Assembly (NCBI GenBank): GCA_029465975.1
Contig: CM055745.1
Coordinates: forward strand, 6,250,204 to 6,314,203
Direction: 5' to 3'
Source of the DNA: Dallia pectoralis
Lineage: Eukaryota; Chordata; Actinopteri; Esociformes; Umbridae
Length of the DNA stretch: 64,000 nucleotides
Shown: in pieces, positions 24,801 through 37,100 of the stretch
How positions within the stretch are numbered: position 1 is the stretch's first letter
Layout of the letters: each line of letters begins with the position of its first letter
Position numbers and translations under genes: made by a program
The notes under the pieces: generated by a model
Databases searched by the model: none
Told to the model about the DNA's origin: nothing
Seen by the model: only the letters and a program-made list of their open reading frames with translations

Positions 24801-27800
24801 TTGTATATACACCTGTCTGCCTGTCTGTCTGTACATACACCTGTCTGTCTGTATATCCACCTGTATGTCTGCCTGTATATTCACCTGTCTGCCTGTCTGT
24901 CTGTCTGTATATACACCTGTCTGTCTGTATATACACCTGTCTGTCTGTATATACACCTGTCTGTCTGTATATCCACCTGTATGTCTGCCTGTATATTCAC
25001 CTGTCTGCCTGTCTGTCTGTATATACACCTGTCTGTCTGTATATACACCTGTCTGTCTGTATATACACCTGTCTGTCTGTCTGTATATCCACCTGTCTGT
25101 CTGTATATCCACCTGTCTGTCTGTATATCCACCTGTCTGTCTGTATGTTCACCTGTCTGTCTGTATATCCACCTGTCTGTCTGTTTGTATATCCACCTGT
25201 CTGTTTGTCTGTCTGTCTGTATATCCACCTGTCTGTTTGTCTGTCTGTCTGTATATCCACCTGTCTGCCTGTCTGTTTGTATATACACCTGTCTGCCTGT
25301 CTGTCTGTACTTACACCTGTCTGTCTGTATATCCACCTGTATGTCTGCCTGTATATTCACCTGTCTGCCTGTCTGTCTGTATATACACCTGTCTGTCTGT
25401 ATATACACCTGTCTGTCTGTATATACACCTGTCTGTCTGTATATCCACCTGTATGTCTGCCTGTATATTCACCTGTCTGCCTGTCTGTCTGTATATACAC
25501 CTGTCTGTCTGTATATACACCTGTCTGTCTGTATATACACCTGTCTGTCTGTATATCCACCTGTATGTCTGCCTGTATATTCACCTGTCTGCCTGTCTGT
25601 CTGTATATACACCTGTCTGTCTGTATATACACCTGTCTGTCTGTATATACACCTGTCTGTCTGTATATCCACCTGTATGTCTGCCTGTATATTCACCTGT
25701 CTGCCTGTCTGTCTGTATATACACCTGTCTGTCTGTCTGTATATACATCTGTCTGTCTGTATATACACCTGTCTGTCTGTATATCCACCTGTATGTCTGC
25801 CTGTATATATGTCAGTCTGTCTGTCCGGGTTACTGTGGGTAAAACACAGAATCATCCCAAGTATACATTTGATTTTGTTCTGTTTCAACGTCATGGACGG
25901 TTTTCCCGGTGGGAACTGGAGGTGTTGTCTGACCTTAACGTAACGTTGACCGTGGTGTGTTCAGACACTAAACCATACAGCGACCTTCCGTTTATGTAGA
26001 TAGGGATGTTCAAAGGTAAAGTTCTCCCAAACACACACGTCTGAAACGGCACTGTTGTAACCCTGCTTGTTATCGACTGATGATAAGCGATCAGATGCTA
26101 CCACAGACAGTTGGACTCGTTCTGTCATTACCTCAGCGTTGTCGGCTCACCTTGTCCTGCTGGGATGTGGGACGGGGGGAGGAGCTTCTCACAGGACATT
26201 TTCATGCGGAGATACCGGCGAGCGCTGTCCGCAGAACAACGCGGTAACCTTGACAACGGTGTCGCGAAGTACACTGGGAATTGCGAATAGGAAAATGTCT
26301 CACAGTGTCTGGGCATATGTCTGTCTGTGTTTGTGTCTTCACCTTGACATTATGTTTCACGCCGGGCTCTAATGTCGCGGAGGGCATTTGAAAATCTGCT
26401 TTTAATGTTTCTTTTTCCTCCTAACCGTAAATGATGTGTTCTGCTCTGCAAACTGCTTTTTGAAAAAAAAAAAGATGATTATAAAATGTGTCCTGATCGT
26501 TCTTTATACCAGACGCAGAGCAGAACTGATCGTCCCGAGAGGGACATCAAATAACCACGTTAAAGCGTGTCTTTTAATCAACGTTTGAAATATCTTAACG
26601 TGTCTAGAAGCAATTATTTGTATGAGAGCTTATCGCAGTTAATATTGTTCTCGTCCGCGTGTGTACGCGCGTGTCTTTGTGCCTGTGTGTGTGTTTTCAT
26701 GTATTTGCCACATTGTAAAAAGGCCACGTCGAGTGGATTCAAAAGCATCTGGCACCTGCGGATTTAATTTAGGTTCTGTTTAATGGAAAACCGATACAGG
26801 AAACAGATACCAGGGGGTGTCTATACCGAGCGCCTGCTGGGTCTGCTTTTTCACCCATGAGCCAGTGAAGAGATAAGAGCCCGGAAAGTCGGAAACCGCC
26901 CGGTGTAAATTCTATACAATAGGTTCGCCGATGACACTGACTAGAAACAGTGTGATGGATGGTGATAGAGGCCTTGAGGCGTCCCGGGAGGTGATGTAGT
27001 GATAATAGAGAGGACCTATACCACGACATCACAATGTCCCTCGTAAGTCTTCAGTCCCCCCAGGCTGTGTGTTCTGTCACATGTGTTTGACCCGGAGTGG
27101 AGTGGATCTGAAAGCCTACTGTAAAGTGCACTGTGGTAGGCTGGCTGGACATCCCTGATGATATTGGAGGGGCTACACATAATCCTCCAGAACTGTCAAC
27201 CGTCAGATTTATAACGCAACTATAGAAGAAAATCCAGTGGGCAGAAGTGTCAGGTAAAACAGTGGAACCTACGGTACAAGTTCTCATGAGATGTCTTAGA
27301 AACCCGGTTGTGCACTGCTTCGAAAAACTGCTGCTATTTCGGATCAGACTGCTCATGTGCCTAGGGACGGTACAGAAAGCCAGGCATCCACCTCCGGGAC
27401 ATAGGTGTGCCCACTCACTCGGGTCTACTTATTGCCAGCAGCACTCAGCATGGGAGTCCAGGTGTGACACATCTCACTGGCAAATGTTATTATTTGGGGG
27501 GCGGGGAAAATCAGGGGACTCAAGTAGCCCAGGCTGGAGAAAAATAGAAAAGATTGAAGTAGCCATTTTGGGTCGTATTATTAATGTAACTACGAAGCCT
27601 ATGTTCAACAAGGAGCCATTTTGGGTCTGATTATTCATGGTACTTCTATGCTGATGTTCAGTAAGGAGCCATTTTGAGTCTGATTATTCATGGTACTTCT
27701 ATGCTGATGTTCAGTAAGGAGCCATTTTGAGTCTGATTATTCATGGTACTTCTATGCTGATGTTCAGTAAGGAGCCATTTTGGGTCTGATTATTCATGGT

Positions 27801-30800
27801 ACTTCTATGCTGATGTTCAGTAAGGAGCCATTTTGAGTCTGATTATTCATGGTACTTCTATGCTGATGTTCAACAAGGAGCCATTTTGGGTCTGATTATT
27901 CATGGTACTTCATTGCTGATGTTCAGTTAGGAGCCATTTTGGCTCTGACTATTCATGGTATTAGTATTCTGATTTGCCACGCGGAGCCATTTTGGATCGG
28001 ACCTATGGAATCTGTTGACGGTTTACATAGAGCAATTTTCGATTTTATTATTCATGGAAGTGCCTGGCTGATATTTCACCGGGAGCCCTTTTGGATCAGA
28101 TTTTTTCTGATAAAACTGAAGAGATGTTTCACATGTAGATCCTCTGGAATTTTTTAAAGGACTGACCATGCTAATTTTCACGGTGAACCATTTCTGATCA
28201 AACATTAGGAGAATCATAATTCAAAAAATTAACCTTTGCATTTATAGTATCTATAGTATAGTATCTACTGTACTAATGTTCCAGCGCTGTTGTGAACTTT
28301 CTCATTAGGTCATCCAACGCATGGGTCATTAAATTTTCACCAAGCATGAATAAGTCAGAAAGTGTTGCCTTTGATTATGCTGAGATAATATCCCACCAAA
28401 ACTCTTCCCTCAGTGTTGAAAATGGGAAATATTGCTGCCTGGAAGATTTGCCTAATTAGATAACGAGGCATTGGGCAGGAGAGCAGTGTAGTGTTCCGGT
28501 TGATATGTCCGGCGTCTGTGGGCTCGATTTAGGGCTGGGCTAGACCTGGGCCAGACATTGCTTCCCGGGCCTATCAATTATAATGTTTCTGCAGATAAAC
28601 GACTCCCCGTGGGATCTCCCAGGATACGGGGCCAGGGCTGAATCACTGCGCTTCTGACTGACGTAACGCCGGTAGAAATCCCTATTCTCATCCACAGGCT
28701 TTAAGTCACGGGCGAAACGAGGTGATAAGTCACCCGTGACCTTCCCGTTCTCTCCCAATTCACGTTTTCCATTGATGAATACCGATCCGAGGAAATTCAA
28801 AACCCTTAACGCAGTATTTGTTTGGAAAGCGACTAATTTTCCGGATTTCAAAGGACAATGAAACAGCGGAAAGCAAATGAGTGCCGTTCGTGTTTGGTGT
28901 TTTTTATAACAGTAATTCTGCCCCGGTCGTATTTTATTTATTTATGCGTGTTAATAAGGGACATTATGAGCGAATAGGTGAATGAAGGGAAGAGCAATTA
29001 TCCTTAATTGGAGATGAATGCCTATTGAAGTTTAATTTAAACCTGCCTAAGCTCTTTAATGGGATAATGTAATTACCCTTTAGCGTTTAGGAGGAGTTGC
29101 TTGAGTCCACTATACACGATTAGCGCAATTAACAAATGTCGGTCATTTATTGTGAAAATATTTTGAAAACATTTTCTACGTAATGCGGGGCAGGTTTGAA
29201 ATCCAACACTGGGCTTCTCAGAGATGGGCGGAGCTACTGACTTTCAAAGAAATACCGTCTGGAAAAAAATACAGTGCCTGGAACTCTTGCCAGCCCGTCA
29301 ATTCTATTCATGAGGTCTTGACCCGCCCTGTGTGAGGAGGAGAGGAGGAGACGGAGGAGAAGACACCTGCTTCAAGATGCTACCGGGAGATCAAACAGCG
29401 CTTCCTTTTTGCAGTGCCTTTTTGTTCCACACTTTGGGAAGGGGGGGTAGATAGTCACACAGGCTTGTGACCCAGTTCTACTCCGATGTTATTAACTGGA
29501 AAGGAGGGAAGATAACTGAAGACCTGAACAAAAGTCTCCCGCTGCCGCGACGACCTACAAGACGAGGTGGAGGTGGGAGAACTAGGACGTTGGCCAATGC
29601 ATGTTATATATTTCCCTGCACTAAAACAACAACCGCAAGTACATCAGAATAGGCTTCTTTTCTCCCACGACATGTGCAGAAGAGGCGTGTGCGGGAGAGG
29701 CGTGTGCGGGAGAGGCGTGTGCGGGAGAGGCGTGTGCGGGAGAGGCGTGTGCGGGAGAGGCGTGTAAAGGAGAGACGTGTGCAGGAGAGGCGTGTGCAGG
29801 AGAGGCGTGTTGTCGCCAAGTAACAGTGTCCTGACTATTAGCAGTAACCAACGGAAACATCCCATGCTTCTGGATAATGCTGAATTAAATTCACCTAGAC
29901 ACAGATAAAAATGTGCGAACGGGAGAGATAATTCCCAAACATTAGTTCGATTAGGGCCAAGTGAATACTGTTGAATACATTTCACGGAAGTTCGGTCTAA
30001 ACAGTTCACACCTGTGGGGTCCCCTGGGAGGAGGAATTCCTGTCACACGCTGTTTTCACAGTCCCGGCTTGGCGTGGATTGGATGAGACGGTTAGCATCG
30101 TGTTAGCACTTAGCGAAAACACTGTCCGTTTTTTCTTTCCTGCATTACCACTTCTTGCCCTCCTCTTTCGCCCACCCCTTTTCTCTCACCCCTTACTTTT
30201 CTTTTCCCCACCTCCAGGCCTTACATGGTGACAGAGTACATGGGTATCAGGAATGAGAGCTTCATGAAGATCGCTGCAGTGGGAACCTGGATGGGGGACT
30301 TTGTAACAGCCTGGATGGTGAGACAACAATCAATCGATCAAATTAATTTTATAAAGCTGACAAACACCCAGCCTGAAACCCGACAGAGCACACATCAACA
30401 GGTTGATACTCACCGGAAAACTCTGATGGGTCAAATTGAGGAAGAAACCTAGAGAGGAACAAGGCTCTTAGGGATGGCCAGTCCTCTTCTGGCTGTGCTG
30501 GGTGAACTTATAATAGTTTAATAGAAAGGCTTATAAAATAGTCCAAGTCAAATGCATGACTGACCAGACAATGGGAAAAACTGATAAACACTGAGATGCC
30601 CTGTGAGGAATACCCTATGTGGAAAACCAAGTGTGGAATACCCTATGTGGAAAACCAAGTGTGGAATACCCTGTGTGGAAAACCAAGTGTGTAATACACT
30701 GTGTGGAAAACCAAGTGTGTAATACACTGTGTGGAATACTCTGTGTGGAATACCCTGTGTGTAATACCCTGTGTGTAATATCATGTGTGGAATACCCTGT

Positions 30801-33800
30801 GTGTAATACCTTATGTGGAAAACCAAGTGTGGAATACCTTATTTGAAAACCAAGTGTGTAATACTCTGTGTGGAAAACCCTGTGTGTAATACCCTGTGTG
30901 TAATACTCTGTGTGGAATACCATGCGTGGAATACCCTGTGTGTAATACCCTGTGTGGAAAACCAAGTGTGTAATAGTCTGTGTGGAATACTCTGTGTGTA
31001 ATACCCTGTGTGTAATACTCTGTGTGGAATACCCTTTGTGTAATACCCTGTGTGTAATACCATGTGTGTAATACCCTGTGTGTAATACCCTGTGTGTAAT
31101 ACCCTGTGTGTAATACCATGTGTGTAATACTCTGTGTGTAATACCCTGTGTGTAATACCCTGTGTGTAATACCCTGTGTGTAATACTCTGTGTGTAATAC
31201 CCTGTGTGTAATACCATGTGTGTAATACTCTGTGTGTAATACCCTGTGTGTAATACCCTGTGTGTAATACCATGTGTGTAATACTCTGTGTGTAATACCC
31301 TGTGTGTAATACCCTGTGTGGAAAACCAAGTGTGTAATAGACAGAGACTAGGAGACAGGTGTGTGTATCCCTTGAACACCTGGTTGTGGCTCATGGTGTT
31401 ATTTATCCACATCGACCAGACTGAAACAGGAACAGACCGGAGGCTGTCTGAGGTCAAAGGTCACAATGAAACACAACATCACTACTGAGAGGAAAGGAGA
31501 GACTAAACAGTGTAGGAGAGGTGAAAGTGAGGGGTGGAGGAGAGGTGAGACTATATAGGGTGTAGGAGAGGTGAGACTATATAGGGTGTAGGAGAGGTGA
31601 GACTATATAGGGTGTAGGAGAGGTGAGACTATATAGGGTGGAGGAGAGGTGAGACTATATAGGGTGTAGGAGAGGAGAGACTATATAGGGTGTAGGAGAG
31701 GTGAGACTATATAGGGTGGAGGAGAGGTGAGACTATATAGGGTGTAGGAGAGGTGAGACTATATAGGGTGTAGGAGAGGAGAGACTATATAGGGTGGAGG
31801 AGAGGTGAGACTATATAGGGTGTAGGAGAGGAGAGACTATATAGGGTGTAGGAGAGGAGAGACTATATAGGGTGTAGGAGAGGAGAGACTATATAGGGTG
31901 GAGGAGAGGTGAGACTATATAGGGTGGAGGAGAGGTGAGACTATATAGGGTGGAGGAGAGGTGAGACTATATAGGGTGTAGGAGAGGAGAGACTATATAG
32001 GGTGTAGGAGAGGTGAGACTATATAGGGTGGAGGAGAGGTGAGACTATATAGGGTGTAGGAGAGGAGAGACTATATAGGGTGTAGGAGAGGAGAGACTAT
32101 ATAGGGTGTAGGAGAGGAGAGACTATATAGGGTGTAGGAGAGGAGAGACTATATAGGGTGTAGGAGAGGAGAGACTATATAGGGTGTAGGAGAGGAGAGA
32201 CTATATAGGGTGGAGGAGAGGTGAAAGTGATGGGGGAGGAGAGGAGACAGTGAGGGTTGAAGACAGGGGAGAAAAGAGGGGGTGGAGGTGAGAAGGGGAG
32301 TGAGCAGGTTGGAAGAAGAGAGACAGCTAATTGTGGTGTGGCGAGAGCTGCCTGCCATACCTCCACCAGCCTGCCATACCTCTCCACCAGTCTGCCATAC
32401 CTCCATCAGCCTGCCATACCTCCACCAGCCTGCCATACCTCTCCATCAACCTGCCATACCTCTCCATCAGCCTGCCATACCTCCATCAGCCTGCCATACC
32501 TCTCCACCAGTCCGCCATACCTCTCCATCAACCTGCCATACCTCTCCATCAGCCTGCCATACCTCTCCATCAGCCTGCCATACCTCCATCAGCCTGCCAT
32601 ACCTCCATCAGCCTGCCATACCTCCATCAGCCTGCCATACCACTCCACCAGCCTGCCATACCTCCACCAGCCTGCCATACCTCTAAGGAAACATAACATG
32701 GAGAAACCTTGATCAGCGTTCACTGAGTATACGTTATCTAGAATAGACAGTGCAGAGAAAAGATCTGGAAATGCTGAACCCAGATCTTTTTCCACTCAAT
32801 CAGCGTGATATGTCCTAAAGACAAATGACATTGGCCTAAATTATCCTCTCCCAAAGTTGGACTTCTATAATTGTGTATCCAAATAGAAAAATGAAAGAAA
32901 ATAAACATATTCATTTTAACGATTGTCTGTAACGCATAAAGAATGCAATCTATTTCATATTGATGATGCCATTCCAAGGCAAATTAAAACACTGAGTTCC
33001 AAATAAGATAACACAATCTCATTACAGTTGTTATGAATACAAGTCAGGGTTTATTTAAACATAGGTTGATTAGAGTATTTAAAAACAGGTTTTGTTGGTA
33101 CTTCAGTTTCAGCTTTGTACTGTCCAACTCACAGCTCCTTCCTCCCCCACACGTGCTGTATGGGTTGTTATGGTAACCAGTGTCTTCCTCGTATCTTCCT
33201 CAGGTCACTGACATGATGCTCCAGGACCAGCACTACCCAGACTGTATGGGTTGTTATGGTAACCAGTGTCTTCCTCGTATCTTCCTCAGGTCACTGACAT
33301 GATGCTCCAGGACCAGCACTACCCAGACTGTATGGGTTGTTATGGTAACCAGTGTCTTCCTCGTATCTTCCTCAGGTCACTGACATGATGCTCCAGGACC
33401 AGCACTACCCAGACTGTATGGGTTGTTATGGTAACCAGTGTCTTCCTCGTATCTTCCTCAGGTCACTGACATGATGCTCCAGGACCAGCACTACCCAGAC
33501 TGTATGGGTTGTTATGGTAACCAGTGTCTTCCTCGTATCTTCCTCAGGTCACTGACATGATGCTCCAGGACCAGCACTACCCAGACTGGAGCAAAGCAGC
33601 CAGAAGATTCTGGAAACAAGGCAACCACAGGATCGTCCTTTTCTGGTACGTCCTTCTTATTTTCCATTTTTATTTTCCAGCCTTTGATCTGAGATTAGGA
33701 CCCTGTACTCCTCTGGGGTCTGATCTGCCTGTGTTGGGGCTCCTCTGGGTTCTGATCTCAGCCTGTGTTGGGGATCATCTGGGTTCTGATCTGCCTGTGT

Positions 33801-34105
33801 TGGGGCTCCTCTGGGGTCTGATCTGCCTGTGTTGGGGCTCCTCTGGGTTCTGATCTGCCTGTGTTGGGGCTCCTCTGGGTTCTGATCAGCCTGTGTTGGG
33901 GCTCCTCTGGGTTCTGATCAGCCTGTGTTGGGGCTCCTCTGGGTTCTGATCCCAGTGAGGATGGACACAGCACCACACAGACCCAAACCAGCCTATTAAA
34001 CTCCCTCCGCTCAGTTTATGCACCATTGATTAGAAGAGCCAGCAGAGGCAATCAATGGACATAGCAAGGTCAGCTTTACCCCTGCCTTAATACACGCAAG
34101 TGCGT

Positions 34106-34137
<32 letters not shown>

Positions 34138-37100
34138 CAGCACAGACACACACTCACACACACGACCTGATCAAAGTGTGAAACTTGTCAGGATTGGGCT
34201 TTCGAGCAGGTTGAGGACACAAACGCAGAGTGCTTGCAATAACAGGGTTTATTCTCTCCCAAAACAGGAACGGGTAGCTTCATACAACGACAATCCTTAA
34301 CACTTAACAAAAACACAGAAGAACAACATGATTAACAAAACCTCCCCTTAGTGCGACAGACATACTAAACACAGAACACCAGAATAATCACGCAATACAT
34401 AACAGGACCAGCAAACGCAAAACAAGAGAAACATACCTTAACAATGACCGACACTGAAAGACAGGAAACGGCAGAACTAAGTACAGGGACTAACGAGCAA
34501 ACACAACACAGGTGCGGACAAAAACACAGGTGAACGAACAAGTCCCTAATTTTCCCTCTCTCCGGATGCGGGGGAGGTGTCATCACCACCATGGAGTGCG
34601 AGGACAGGGCTCTGTCCCTTACAAAACTGTTTTCAGTAATGTTCTTCACAAGGGAGTGGTCGATGGTCGTTTCAAACAGTTCTTGTCAAACATGACAGGT
34701 TAATGTCCCTTTTCATCTCCTCATTCTGCAGTGGTTATTGCACAGGACACAAGGACAAACAGAAACAAGGACACAAGGAAACGACGGGTGTGTCAGGAAT
34801 ATCTGAGCTTACACATCGTTTTCTGGGTCCACCCCAACAAAGGGAATTTCCATCGACCACCGAAAACATTAAATCCTGAATTGACATGTTGTTCACATCT
34901 AATAATCCAAGAATCAAATGCATTATTCACAGAAAACTAAATTAACTTCAACCGGTCAAACTGGCTTTAGTCACAGGCTTTATAAAACGACTCGAAGCCT
35001 TGTAGCTGGCACCTGCAGCTGCAGCCATAATAAATATTTAGCAAAGACAACACACGAGTTAATAAGAACCTCGATACTGTGGTGTTCAGTAACTAATAAC
35101 GCATAAAACGTTCACGCGGGCTATATGTTAAATGTGGACAGATGAGGGGGCTGCTTTTCCTGACACTTTGATGTGTGTTCATAAGTGCCGTCATTGTGTT
35201 GTGTACAAAACCAGCTGTCATATAGAGCCAGGGATACTGTCAAAGCAATGTGGTATCGCCTGAATGGTTCAAAATGTAGAAAACACCGATACATTAAAGA
35301 TCAAAGCCTGGAATTGATTATTTGTCTGTTTGAATGCAACACGGAGCCCTCTGGTATTTGTGCCCCGTCTAAAAGCCGTTGTGTGTTATTGATGGCACTG
35401 TGTTATTGATGGCACTTTCTAATCTGACTGTCGGGATATATTTGTGCTGTGACAAGCCGTCCACCCGAATGCTGGGTATAGAACATGATTGATGAATACG
35501 TTAGCAAATATGTCTCGACGTTGTGGCGCAAATGTCCCGGGCACCACAGCAGCCGTGTCGACGATGTCTCGTCTGGGACGCGAGTGAAAAAACGAATTTA
35601 CTACGGTAATGTGAAATGCAACGTGTCACCTACAGTGTGAGAACATGACGGTATGACTCGGTATGAGCTTGTCAGCAAGAGTACGCACGGTCACCATGGC
35701 GATACCCTGAACCCCCGCGAGCTACTGAATGACAACGACATTCAAAAGTCAATAAAACAAAGATGTAATAAACTAGAATTATTAACCTGCATCAAGGCTG
35801 ACTGGGAACGGTGATTACTTCAGGCAGTGTAGTTGCGCTGCTGTGTAAATAAATGTGCAGGAGATATTGTTTTCCTTCCGGGTTGACCCTCCCACTTCCT
35901 GTTTACCTCCAGGACGGTCCTGATCTCCCTGACGTCTGTGGTGCTGCTGGTCATCGGTACGGACTGGATCAGCTGGGACAATCTGAACCGGGGCTTCCTG
36001 CCTAGTGACGAGGTCTCCAGGGCCTTCCTGGCTTCCTTCGTCCTGGTCTTTGACCTGCTCATTGTGATGCAGGTACGGGCTGCCCCAATTAAAACAGACA
36101 CCCCCAAGTCTCAAGGCACTGCAGCATGTTTCATCTCTACACTCATCCATCACTCCATCAATCCATTCCTCTATTCATCCATTATTCCATCAACCTCTTC
36201 CTTTACCCATCTCTCCACCCATCTCTCCACCCATCTCTCCACCCATCTCTCCACCCATCTCTCCACCCATCTCTCCACCCATCTCTCCACCCATCTCTCC
36301 ACCCATCTCTCCACCCATCTCTCCCCCACCCATCTCTCCACCCATCTCTCCCCCACCCATCTCTCCCCACCCATCTCTCCACCCATCTCTCCCCCACCCA
36401 TCTCTCCCCCACCCATCTCTCCACCCATCTCTCCACCCATCTCTCCCCCACCCATCTCTCCACCCATCTCTCCCCCACCCATCTCTTCACCCATCTCTCC
36501 ACCCATCTCTCCACCCATCTCTCCACCCATCTCTCCACCCATCTCTCCACCCATCTCTCCCCCACCCATCTCTCCCCACCCATCTCTCCACCCATCTCTT
36601 CACCCATCTCTCCACCCATCTCTCCCCCACCCATCTCTCCACCCATCTCTCCACCCATCTCTCCCCACCCATCTCTTCACCCATCTCTCCACCCATCTCT
36701 CCCCCACCCATCTCTCCACCCATCTCTCCCCACCCATCTCTCCACCCATCTCTCCACCCATCTCTCCCCCACCCATCTCTCCACCCATCTCTCCCCCACC
36801 CATCTCTCCACCCATCTCTCCACCCATCTCTCCACCCATCTCTCCACCCATCTCTCCACCCATCTCTCCCCCACCCATCTCTCCACCCATCTCTCCACCC
36901 ATCTCTCCCCCACCCATCTCTTCACCCATCTCTCCACCCATCTCTCCCCCACCCATCTCTCCACCCATCTCTCCCCCACCCATCTCTCCACCCATCTCTC
37001 CACCCATCTCTCCCCACCCATCTCTCCACCCATCTCTCCACCCATCTCTCCCCACCCATCTCTTCACCCATCTCTCCACCCATCCATCCATCTCTTCCTT

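Noticed and set aside
23147..25999. Open frames of up to 950 codons on + and 638 on -
   Set aside because: They translate the 20-bp CTGT/TATATCC array in every frame; low-complexity, no start context, no conserved domain, both strands open.
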